From Tetraselmis striata (lineage: Eukaryota > Chlorophyta > Chlorodendrophyceae > Chlorodendrales > Chlorodendraceae), in the NCBI GenBank assembly GCA_006384855.1, contig VCJN01000842.1, positions 1 to 64,000 on the forward strand: 64,000 nucleotides of DNA. The letters are read 5' to 3'. Both the position numbers and the translations under genes were made by a program. The notes under the pieces are model-generated. The model saw nothing but the letters and a program-made list of their open reading frames with translations, had not been told where the DNA came from and did not search any database. Of the stretch, positions 1 to 12,464 are shown in pieces (positions within the stretch are counted from its first letter, which is position 1; the number at the start of each line of letters is the position of its first letter).

Positions 1-263
1 CAGTACAGGCAGTTTTAAATATATATTTCGCGCCGCCCGCGCGAGCGCGCGCTACCGGCCTGCGATGAGGTCGCGCTCCATCACCATGAGCAGATATTTG
101 CTATTCATCAGCGCATCCCCACACAAAGTCAGCCGCCTGCTTGCCCGCAGCAGCAGTCCGCCTCTTATTCTCTTTAATGTCTCTCTGACCTTGCAGCAGC
201 ACAGCCACCTCAGCGCAGCTAGGAAGGGACGCGTGAACAGCCCGGCGGGCGAGGAGCGTTTCA
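1..263. other. Upstream flank of the WDR11-like gene
   Basis: GC-rich sequence ahead of the first WDR11 exon. It probably contains the 5' UTR and promoter, but I see no clear TATA box. Open frames exist on both strands because GC is high; none resembles a protein I know. A run of CG/GC dinucleotides lies near position 35-52. Confidence 0.4.
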
Positions 264-3200
264 ATGCGCAGTGAAACTGCAGAGGCGGCCGCGGCAGCAA
301 CGAGAGCGCAGCTGGTTGGCCATGTCCCTGCGCCTCCCTCCAAGCACAACGCCGGGGCGAGTGACGTGCTGCAGGGCTCCGTCTTCGCGTATGGCGTCTC
401 GACGGCGATCGCCGTTGTAGACGTACGCCTCCCCCCCCCCCCCCCCCCCCCGCGCCTGCCCCCCTGATCGCGAATGCTGCATACATCATTTCGCCAGGCT
501 ACTGGTGCGAGTAGGCATTCTGGTGTATTGCATTTTATAGGTACGACTGCTGCGTGGCGACGGATCGCGTGCGGCAAAGACCGACACCCCGCAGATGCCG
601 GAGAGGCCTGACCACTCCGTTCTTGCTTGGGCCCACCAGTTGCAGAGCAGCGAAGTGATCGGCGTGCTCCACGAGGGCGACAGCGGCGGGACGGTAACCT
701 GCGTACGCTGGTGGGCGCGTTGCCGTCGCCCCTCAGCTTATGGGGCAGCGCCCGCGCTTCGCGAGCGCGCGGTAGCCAGGGCGAGAACTCAAGGGCCGCA
801 TTGACGGTGGTTCACGCGCCTGCAGGTTCCCGGGATGCCACGACGCGAGCTCGCGGGCGGCGGGAGCGGGAGCGTCTCACTTGCGGTGCGCCGCAGCCGG
901 GGAGGGCCCGCGCGCGATTAGGGGTTGGAAGGGGGGAAAACTCCGATATTATACATCGCGCCAACACAGAATGCTTCAAATTAACGGACGTAATTGGATC
1001 ACATTAAATTAAATTAAATTAGTTCTCCCGCCCGCCCTTTGTGATGGTAGTTGAGTCTGTAGATGGGGGTGTGCCTTATAAGAGCAGTGTGCTATCTCAT
1101 CACAGGACACCAAGTCCCTTTCTCCCGCTAAAGGGCTGTCCCTCCTTGCGCGCCCTCGGCCAACTGAAGGGGCATGGCACACTGGTGGGTTTGCTGCTGT
1201 GCGCCCGCTGAGCTGGATGGCGGCTGTGCTGCAGGCTGGCGGCCGGCGACACCTCTGGGCCGCGTGTTCCTGTGGGACGTTCCCGCGGCGTCGCGCCGGC
1301 TGCTCCTGGACAGCCGTCCCGGGGGGCTGCCTGACCCCGCCACGCCTACCGGCCAAGCCGGGCGGTGCAGGACATGGCGTGGGTGACCAGCCGGGGCGCG
1401 CTTCTGGCGGTGCTGCTGGCCCCCGGCGCCCCTGCTGCTGCTGGACCCCCGCGACGGCGCGCGCGTCTGGGCAAGGGAGTGGCACGGGGCGGCGCTGACG
1501 TGCCTGACGCGCGACCCCCTCGACCAGACGCACGTCTGCGCCTGTGGCGAGGAGGTGGGCCTGTCGCATGGATCACAGGGAAAGGGCCGCAAACTTCCAT
1601 AAGCTCGATTAATACTGCGAATATAAAATTCTTAACCTTTGGCGAAGGAGGCGCGCTGCTTCTTGTGGTGATAGCATGCTGCCGGCAAGAGCCTGGGCCG
1701 CTGACACACCGCACCTCGCCGCCCGCCGCGTGCAGGGCGCCATCGTCTCGCTCCGCTTCCTGAACCCGCGGGCGGAGCGCGTGGAAGTGAAGCAGTACGC
1801 GCTCAGGACCGGCGCGGGGAGCGCCGCTGCGGTTCGCTGCTGCTTCCTGGCGCGAACCCGGGAGCTGCTGTTTGTCATGTGTGAGGCTGAGGTGCGCCGA
1901 GCAGGGAGATGCCAGGGGGTGGTGCTCGTGGTGCCCGCATCAATGCACATCAGTACTTTGTCCATCAGTGTTTTGTGGGCGCATCATTCAATGCCAATGG
2001 CCTCATGTCCTCTGCTGAGATTGGGGGACTGCTGTGGTTGATGACCATCGCCCCATCCCAACCCATCCCATCCCATCATGGCGCCTCACCACATGCCATG
2101 ATCATCATGTTATGCTCCCTGCTCCATCACACCATGACGATGACCTCGCGATGCCATCACGCATTGAGATGTCATGAGACAGGGAGGGCAGCAGCGTGAC
2201 GGACGATGGCGGGATGGCCGTCGTCTCGCAGGTGGTGATCTTTGACCTGGAGCTAGGCGGGCCGGTGTCCCGCATCGCCCGGCCGCCCCGCCTGGCCGCC
2301 TTCAGCCGCATCCTGGACGTGCAGGCGGAGCGCAGCCTGCCGCGCAGCTCGCAGGGAGACGGGCGTGGGAGCGGCGTCGACTTTCTGCTGTGTCTGCACA
2401 CGGTGCGGATGCCCCGTGCCGGATGCCGGGAAAAGTGCTGCCGCCCTTCCGCCCGGCGTGCACCTTGCCACAGCCGGCATGCGCACATGCATGCAGACTC
2501 AGAGCGTTTGCCAGTGCGTGCTGCCAGAGCTACGCAAGGGCATTGCACCGGCAATAATGTGCCATCATGTGCACTATAATGTGTCATCCTGTGATCCGCG
2601 GCGTCACCACAACGACCTCATGTCATCAGCTGGTGTCAAGCATCAAAAATCATTCGCAACACTGGGTTGTCGCTGCGACTTGTCGAGCGGGCGCATGTTC
2701 CAGCCGCATGTCGGCGCTCACTCCGGTGCGGTGCGGTGCAGGACGGCTGTCTGAGCGTGTGGAGCTGCTACCAGTCCAAGGCGCTGCAGTACACACTGGC
2801 CGCGACCCGCCGCATGATGCCGGAGCTGCCCCGAGCGCCCTCCGGCGCCGCCGCGCACATATCCTGAGCGTCGCCTCGGGTCCGTGGAGGGGCCCCTTGC
2901 ATGGCCCGCATGCGGTGACAGCCGGCAGCGAGCTCATCCCATCTGCTGTCGCGCTGCCTCCCAAACGGTGCGATCATCATCAAAAACATATTCTTATCAC
3001 CAAAAACCATCATTCTGATTTTGTATGAGAGAACCGTATTGTGATTTTGATGCTATTGGAGCATCCGCTGCTATTTAAAGAGCCTTGAACCCAATAATGG
3101 CTCTTAACGTCCGCAACTGAGCATGCTTTTGTTGGTGGCCCCCCCTAGACTGTCTTCAAGGAAGTCCAGGGATGACGGCGGCGCTGCGGCGGGCGCGGGC

Positions 3201-6200
3201 GACGCTGCCGAGGATGTGGACACCTCGCGGTCGGCGCAGACAGCCCTCGGCTCAACCGGTGCGCCGTCCCCGCAACCAAACCACCGCTCTGACGGCCCCA
3301 TCATGCCTGCCTCTTGAACGATAAGAGCCGCCTCGTATGAACTGGCTGATTGTACTCGCGGCAAAGCATTGGTAACTGGGGCATTGAATGCCTCTCGAAA
3401 TGCGCCAAAATCGGCGCATAGAAGTCAAAGCTGGGAAGGGCCCGCCGGAGGAGGAAGTGCTGCCGCTGTGGCCGCGAAATTCGGGAGCGGCTGTGTTTGT
3501 GTGTTGGGGAGGGGCGGTGGGGGTTGGCGGAGGGAGAGGGGGGGGGGCGGGGGGGCAAACGATCTGTCGGCGGACGCCGTGCTTGAAGCATTTGACCGAC
3601 ACGGCGATGGCGCTTCCCGGGTAGCCGTGGCGCCGCGGCAGGAGAGCCTGGTGGTGGCGGTGGTGACGGCGGACTGCCGCGTCTGGACGTGGGACATCGA
3701 CTGGGCACCGGCGCCCGGGCCGGCTGCGGCAAAGCAGGTGAGTGCGCAGATCATCTCGCCGCCGCTCCTAATCGCCCACCCACGCCCAAGCTGTTGTCCT
3801 GTTGCCCTGCTGACTTGGCGCTCGCCGGTGCGCTGCTGCCTCCGCAGGCCGTTCCGCCTGTCGCGCTGTCGCTTCCCAAGCGGCTGCCGACACCGCGGCT
3901 GGTGAGCCTGCAGGCGGCGCTGCCCCAGGGCGTCACCTCCTTCGCGGTCTGCCCCACCCCCGTGGCCGCCGGCCCCGGCCCAGCGGCTTTTCGCGCGATG
4001 GTGACGGTGGCGGCGGTCACGGGCAACGGCATGGTCAACGTGCTCACGCTGCGTATGGGGCTGGGCGGCCAGCTGCTTCCGGTGATCAGCGTCAGCCTCG
4101 AGGTGAGGGGATAGAGGCCGGCCCCCACCCGACCACCTCACGCTCGTAAGCACAGTCCGCATTGCATTGAACGCCTATTATGACTTCACTTGGATAGTGT
4201 ATGGGATGGCGCCGCAATATGTACAGTGACGGCCCTAAATGTCTATGTGCACAGACATATAAACACACGCACGCACACACTATATAAACATATATATATG
4301 TGAATATGAAATGTATATACATATCCATGTATATATTTATACATACAGACATACATACATATTATCTATGTACGTAAATATAAATATATATGTATGTACA
4401 GATGTATATATACATACATATATATAGAGGGAGAGGGAGAGAGCAGCCTTTCATGAAGCTGCAGTCGGCTTTAGGTTGCAACGTCATCGTGATTGGCTTA
4501 AAGCACTGAGCATAGGTTGTATCAATAAGTAAGTGAGTACGTGCGTGTGTTGGGGACCGGAAGAGTTGGCGGAGGAGGGGGGCGAGCCTGGGGGGATGAA
4601 TATACTGAGGGCAGGCTGTTGTACCACTGTAGGACGTGTTGACGCGGGGGTCACGCGCAGATGTATCTTGCTGTGCCCTGCCGGCGCCTGCGCAGGTCCA
4701 CAAGGAGGTCATCCGCGGGCTGCGCTGGCTGGGGAGCACCCCGCGCCTGGTGAGCTTCAGCTGCAAGAAGGAGCAGCACGGCTGGCGCAACTGCATCATC
4801 CTCACCGACATGCAGAGGTGCCGCTTGCCGCCATGCAATGCGACGCGCCGCTGCGGCCGGCGTGTGCGTCCTTCCGCGTGCGCTGACGCCACGGCGCTGT
4901 GGATTCCCCTGCCGCAGTCGCGCAAGCCTCCCCTTCCGCGAAGTCGGTCCCGAGATCTCCCCCATGCTGGCGGTCAGGTCCTCGCCGTCCGGCCGCTACC
5001 TCCTCATCCTCTTCCGCGGCGCTCCGGCGGAGATCTGGGTGGTGCGCCCCCCCCTGCCTCCTCTGCCTGGGTTGTCCTTCTTAAGCATCATGCCGGCAGC
5101 GCCCGCAGGTGTATCCATCCCTCCCTCCTCGCAATGACCCCGCCGGATGAGGCAATGCGCTGAGATACACCCGACTGGACGGTGTATCTGCTTGACTAAA
5201 TAACCAGTCGACTGTTTTTCTTCCGTTACTCGTAAATCCTTTGGAGGAATTGCCATCGTTTACATTGAATCCCCTTCGTTGCCATCCGGAGGTGTCGCAG
5301 CTTCGCACGTGATTTAAAGCTGCTCATGTGTTTTAACACCGCAAGCTGCAATAAATGGGTATTAGCTGCATAATCAATAATCAATAATGAAGTCAAGAAT
5401 GAAATAGAACTGAATAGAATCGAAGAGAAATAAAGTATGACAAATGAAATAGAAATGACAATACATCACGATAAAGAGTATGATAATGAATAATGAATGA
5501 TATTAGCTATGAATAATATTAGCTGAATAGAATAGCACTTTTATTTGGATCGTTTTTAAGACAGCCAATAACTGGTGAGTAGCAGCAAGCGATGCGGCCG
5601 CATTTCATTTCATTCGCATTTTTCTTTTTCCTGCCTTTGTGCTCAACAGCGTCACACCTCGAGACGGCTGTCCCATCGCCCCGCTCACTCGTGTGTTGGC
5701 CGGCTCCCTCCGGCGGGCAGGTGGGCGCCACCGCGGCGCCGCAGCGCGTGCGCGTGCTCGACCTGCCCTTCACCTGCGTGGAGTGGGTGCTGCCCAGCGA
5801 CGCCGCGCACGCGCCGGACACCCCATCCAAGTGGGCCAAGTGGTCCCTCCCAGCGCCGCCCGGGCCCCGCGCCCCGAGCGCCCCCAAGGTGCGTCCCCCA
5901 CCCGCAACGCCAATCACGATGCGACACGCGACAAGCGACAGCTCTGCGCGAGTGCGACTGGCGTGGCGTGCCTGCCTTTCTGGGTCCATCTCATCCCACC
6001 TCATGTTCTCAGGTGTGGACGGGTGTCTTGCGTGCAGTCCGGAACGACCCACCTGCAGGGAGAGGATGCGCAGAGCGCCGACGCGGAGTATCCGGAGGAG
6101 CGCCTGGCGTTTGCTCTCGCGGACGGCCGCGTTGGCATGCTGGCGGTAAAGGTGAGGAGAGTGTAGGGTCATCTGGCGCTGGTGGACCGGGGAAGGGCGG

Positions 6201-9200
6201 CGTCGGTCGCCCCGGTGACCTTGCGAATTGAGGCGACTGCTCTGCCTCAGCAATGAATCTGTCGAGAGTTGTTACCTGCCGGGTGGGGGGGGGGGGGGGG
6301 GTTGGCGGAGATTGACTTGGGACGCGGCCTTGAGACAAGGTGTGAGGACACCCCGCGGGTGGGAAGGGAAGGTCCCCCCCCAGGACGTCAGGTAGAGATG
6401 ACAACGCTTGGAGTGGGGCAGTATTAGAAGCCTATCACGCCCAGGTGTTGGTTCGTGATATTCGCCAGGCCGGGAAAGGACACCATGGCGTTTGACTCGT
6501 CCTGGAACAACGCCTGCTGCTGCTGTCTGCTGCCTGCGCTGTGTTGGGCTGACTGGCGCAGATGGCTGAGCGCCGCCGCTTCCTGTTGGTGCTGTTGTTC
6601 AACAGGGTCGCCGCATTGCGGACACGCAGCCGCGGCGGCCGTCGTGGGGGCTGCTGGCCGGCAGCGAGTGCGTCGGCATGGCGCTGGCGGCGTGGGGCAC
6701 CAACGTGCTGCTGGGCGATGCGGAGGGCAATCTGCTGCGCTGGGACACCTCCACCGGCCGCTCCTCCTCGCTGGCCACCGGCATGGGCCCGGTGCGCAAG
6801 GTCCAGGTGGCGCCATGCGGGTAAGCTGAGCTATGCCGCAGCCGGACCGTTCCTGGCAACGTGCCCACAAGATGTGCCCGGCTGCTCCCTCCTACTCCCC
6901 CCTTGCTGACCTGTGGCGATGAATGGGCTCCATCATGCAGTTCCACGTTTGGGGCGCATGACGGGGAATCGTGCGACCCGGCATGACCCCTCACTCGATC
7001 CTGTTGCACTGCATGAGTCTTGGGCAACGGCTCATCCCGGACTGCATCTTGGTGCGGCGTGGGCCCCATGGGTGATCATAAGCGCATACGGCATGGCACG
7101 GCTGACTCGGGGATCCCGCGTGTGGGATCGCTTCAGCACCATCCTGCAGGGTGATGGCATGAGTGACAGGAACCGTGCTACCCATTGTCACTCTGGCGAC
7201 TCGCAGATACCATCTGCAGGAGTGGCGGCTTATGTGCTCGCCTGGGTTGATTGGGCAGCCGGGGAAGGAAGGGGGCGCCGGCTGTCATCCGGCGACTGTG
7301 GCTGACCGCCTTGTCCTTGTGTGCTCTGTGTGGTTGGGTGGCATTGGCAGGCTGATGGTCCCACGGCACGCGGGGCCGCCGTCCATGTGGGACCCCATCG
7401 CCAAGGTGGCTGTCCTCTTCAGCAGCGGCCAGTGGGGCATCTGGGAGCTGGACGCGCGCTCCTCCATCCGCCCCGTCCCCGTCACCAGCCAGCTGGACGC
7501 GGAGGGCGCCGGCAGCGTGCGCATGACGGGGCTGTACTGGCTGCCGCTGCCGCGGCCGGGTGGGACCGGCGGCATGCTGGCTGCTGCCACTGAGGACACG
7601 AGCCTGGCGTTCATATCGCTGCTGGAAAACAGTGCGGCCCCTGGAGCCAGCACCCCGAAGACCGCGCCATCCACGCCTTCGGCAGGCCTTCGTGGCGACG
7701 TGATGGAGGCGTTCACGGATGTCGCCAGCGAGGTGCGGCTCATCTCCGCTGAGTTCACGGACATTTGCCTCAAAAGCACAACGCTTGCCACACGGCAGCA
7801 TTACATCGCACATATACTCGTAGTGTCAGGCAAACATGGTACTAATACTTAACCATTGTATATCGCACCTGTATTGTCACACTACATCCCCCTCCCCCCA
7901 AAGCGGACAGATATTCTGCCGGCTGACATCATCAGGGCTTGAATCGGTGACCCCCAGATCCCTGGATTGAGAACTCATGCTCCGAAACCACTGTAACAAT
8001 CTAGGCAACGTTCGTTTCAAAACGCTGGCCACTCTGCGGCGTGATGTCGTGTATATACAGGTACCCGTAATGATCTCAGGTACACATCGTACATTAACGA
8101 GTACTCGTACGGTATATGGACATCTTAATTGTCACGGTGGGTCTTGGAAAGCACCCGTTCCAACGTGTGTTTATGGGAGGTCAAGAGCGGGAAGTGGTAG
8201 CCGAATCATGTGCGGACCGGGGCCAGCAGCTCCCAGTATCAATGGGCCCTCTGCGGGTTGTAGGCGACATGAGAAACAGCAGCCGCCGAAACCACTACCC
8301 GGTAGCTGGGATTCTTGTCCTCGCCAATCACCGATCGCTAATGTGCGATGAGGGGAATGTGTGATCCTGCACGACTCCTCCTGCGGCAGTCAAGGGTCCT
8401 CTCGTGCGATTACCTTTCGTGCGCGGGGCATCTAATGTCTCACGATCGCGCGGCGCATACCCTCACGCTTACAACCGTGTCAATCGTCGCTCGGCACGCG
8501 ACGCGCTAGGAAGATCGCATGACGCGCGGCGTGATGTCTCATGGGCTCTCTGGCGGCCAGCATGGCGAGGCTGTCCGCACGCTGCATCCGTTGCTGTGGA
8601 TCAGCAGCCTCACGTGAGCTCCCCTTTGCCTCGGCCCGCCCCCCGTCCAGACCGCCTGCTCCTTCCCTCAGAGCCGGCCAGCAACCATCCTGGCGCTGCC
8701 GCCCGCCGCGGTCAAGTTCCTGCGGCTGCTGCTGCTGCTGGGCGTCCCGGCGGATATGCTGCAACCGGGGCGCATCGAGCGCCTCTTTGAGAGGGACGAA
8801 CCTACGGCGGACTGGCACCCTTTGCCGCCCCAAGTCTCCGGGCAGCGCCCGTCTGATGATGACGATCACACCGTCTCAGAAGCAGAACCTCCTGGGGCCG
8901 AGGAGGCCCTGCCTGCGCAAGGTATTGTCCCAATAAGACTGACATCCATTGGGGTTCCGGCCCATACCGTCACAGCACGGTTCCATTGTAGTATGATTGT
9001 TAGATTCTACGCCATTCAGCGACGGTTCCATGCCGCTGTTGCCGCTGCTCTTGGGGCTGATGTCACCTCCTGCATGGCATTGTGCTTGACTTGCCGGGCA
9101 GAGGGCGGCCCCAGCCTCGAGCCCGAGCTGCCTGGAGATGTCCCGCACCAAGCACGGGACGCGGAGGCCGAGCTGTGGGGGCTATTCCCCCACGACTGCC

Positions 9201-12200
9201 GGCATCCGGCCAGCATGCCGCCAGCGCAGCCAGGCAGCGGCGCTGAGGTTGGTGCCCGTCTGCCTCCGCACGGACCAGTACTGTACCAATATGCCGGAGT
9301 AATGCTGCGAGTAATGCTACCCGTAACGCACTTTCATGTTGGCAGCGGATTGTTTGCTGTTGCCGTACTGGTCAGATTAGCAATGACGGCAGTCCGTGTT
9401 TGGAGCCTTCTGATGTCATCGTTATGTCACTCGTATATACTGGCTGCATTTTCTCCTCGCATGCGCATTCTTGGGCCCTGTTTAGACCCTGAAACACTCT
9501 GTGCATATCTGGGCGATGTGCATGTGAGCGTCGCTATTTCTTCTGCTGCCGCGCACGTTTTCATCATCGGCGCGTCGTGTGTGTGGAACAGTATAAAAGA
9601 GTCGAAAGAAAGCAAGCGCGTGTTATCATAGTATCATATATCATGAAGTAACTTGACAGTTGAATCAGCAATGCGTCGATTTTCAGGAAATTTTAAAAGA
9701 ACGGGTTCTGTATCACTGGCTTACAGTTCCATGAATTGCATTGCCAGCGCTTTGAAGTACCAGAGTTTTTTTTCCATTACCAGCAGTGAGTAGCGAGTAC
9801 CAGTACTCATAGCCTCCCAACCGTGAGATCGTAATCGGACGGCTGTGTAATTAAGGACCGTGGGCGGGCGGGCGGGCGGGCGGGTGGGTGGATTATAGTA
9901 CTTAGTAGTACATGACAGTAGATAAGCGCTTTTGCCATGCACCTATAGGCCCGATCAGCTGCACAATGCGGGTACCCGTACGGCAATGAAGCTCACCGCC
10001 CATAAATAAATATTAAATAAATAAATATTAATAATTACTAGAGTACATAACAAATGTATGTTGCAATGCACAATATGTATATATAGCGGACGATGAGCCT
10101 ATCGGGTAGTTTGCGCCTCGTTCTCGGCGCGTCGTCCACATGTCGCTGAACACGATACTGTCGTCATCGAAGTCCGTTGCTGTCGTCACGCGCGTGTCTG
10201 GTCGTTCATCACACACTCCTTAGTTCTTGCACCACACGGCGCAGGTTGCAGCTCATCAGCCACATGATCGCCAACCGGAGCCCAGCCCTCCATCGAGTCC
10301 AAGCGTCGATCAGACCAGGGAGCCCCCTGCTTCGTTGGGCTCGTCGCTGCGTAACGTGCTGCTGAACGCGTACCCGCACCGCCGCTCGACGAATAGTAAC
10401 GACGAGCCACGGAGCACCCTAGGCGACAGCGCTCGACAGGGGACGACCTCTCCCGACGATGCGGCGCCCCCACCTGTGGAGGCGCCACCCTCAGGGGGGG
10501 AACCGTTGATGCTGCTGCGGCTCATTCAAGACCTGCTCCGTCTCCTGCGGGGCCGCCTCCTAAGCGCCTCGCAGCTGGCGCTGTACGAGAGCGTCTGCTC
10601 CTCGCGAAGGCTGTCGATGTGCGCGGCCGACCCGCCGACGGAGCCCAAGCCCGCCAGGCCGCAACTGGCGGCGCGCGAGCTCGCCGCCCGGATGGAGCTC
10701 GCCGCCGAGGTCAGCAGCAACCTGGACGAGGCCGCGTTTTGGGCTCATCTTGTACCAACGCTGGAAGGTGCCATGGAGTCGAGGTATCTACCCTCGGGGC
10801 TGTGAGATGGCGACTTTATGTGCTCCGAAACCATACATCGGAGCGATAATAAACGACCATCGCCGCGCCGCCGAACTCCTGTCGACAAGTCCTTGATTTA
10901 CCGCGCCTTTCCCCATTTGTACCCGCCTGGTATTCCTCATCGTTCACAGATTCCACACGCCCTCAGGCATATATTCCATCCATCATCGGGGATGCTTTCC
11001 CACTTATCACCGCAACTTGTTCAGCAGAAGGTAGAACTACCTACACGAGCATAACGTACACCAACTAACAAATACGTCCCTCCACAAGGGACGAATCTCC
11101 GATGAAGCATCGACCATAGCCCCATATCGGCCACACTGCCATGCCCTCGTCCGAGTCAATGTGGTGTGCGGCAGAACCGCTTTCGTTTTTGAGGCTTTTT
11201 GGTTCTCAACCGCCCCTAATCGTAACCACAAAGCCCCCTTCAGTACGAGTGACACAAGACATCCCGGAAATCCTTCCGTGAAAGCATGCCTCCCTCCCCT
11301 CACCCGTTTCCCTCCTCTCGTTCTCTCGCTTTACATCAATCGATTAAGAGGGCTGCTTTGTCTCCACAGGCACGACACGACGGCACCGCCAAGATCGCCG
11401 CCTGAGCTTTCGATGCATCTGCTGGAACTCCCAGGCCCGCATGCCCATGCGCCCTCCGCAGCAGACAGCCCCACCCCGACTACGCCTCCACGGGACCCCT
11501 CCTCTGCGCTGCCCACGCCGGCCCCATATGCCGCCGAGCCCGCCGCGGCCCCGTCTGCCCCTCCCGGAAGCGGCACGCTGTGGAGCCCAGCCGCCGTGCT
11601 GCAGGCCGCGCGCCAGCGCTCCCAATGGCACGAGGTGCGGCGCTGAGCTTAAGGCAGCGGTTGTCCAAGCCCCTCCCCTACCCATCTTGCTTACGCTCCG
11701 TCCCTCGTTGCCCCCACTCATGCCTGCCCCTCTCGCGGCTGCTCCTCTGGATCTGCGATGGCAGCGCATCGCACGCGACGGCGCGGTAGGCGCCTCGACG
11801 TCCTCCCTGTCGCAGGAGATCCTGCAGGAGCGGCAGGTGCTGCAGTACGTCACGCTGGGGGACTTTGAGGGCGCGGTGCGGCCACTTTGTTCATCACCCT
11901 ATGACCCCGGCACCCCCTTCTACCTTTTGTGTTTCCTCCCATGAGCGCAGCGATCCCCAATTAACCTTGACCTCCAACAGTGGCCTCTCTCGTCATGTCG
12001 GCAGTGCTTTACCGCTGCAAGCACGCCATCATCCTTCAGACCCCCCCACCCCTCCTGTTGTGTCTCCTTTTGAGAGGCTGCGTCATCGTCGCAATGTGAT
12101 CCGCTCGCGGCCAAAGTAGGCGCAGGAGCATGCTGGTGGGAGCTGTGAGCTGAGGTCGCTGCGATGACGCAGGTGGGCTTCCTGCTGGCCTCGACGCCGG

Positions 12201-12374
12201 AGCAAACGACCCGCTACTTCCGCAACGCCCTCTGCACCATCAGGTGCGCCGCGCCGCGTGCGGCCCCACAGGGCTAACTCTGCGCTAACCCTTGTCATTT
12301 CCCCCCTCGCCTGCGTGTGGAGCCTTGCTTTGGCCGCAGTATCCACAGCACATCTGACTTGCCATCGTGATGCC

Positions 12375-12464
<90 letters not shown>

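Noticed and set aside
52..489. Minus-strand open frames overlapping the WDR11 start (145 and 158 codons)
   Set aside because: Two overlapping frames look equally open because GC is high. No domain is recognisable, and they would overlap the first WDR11 exon antisense.
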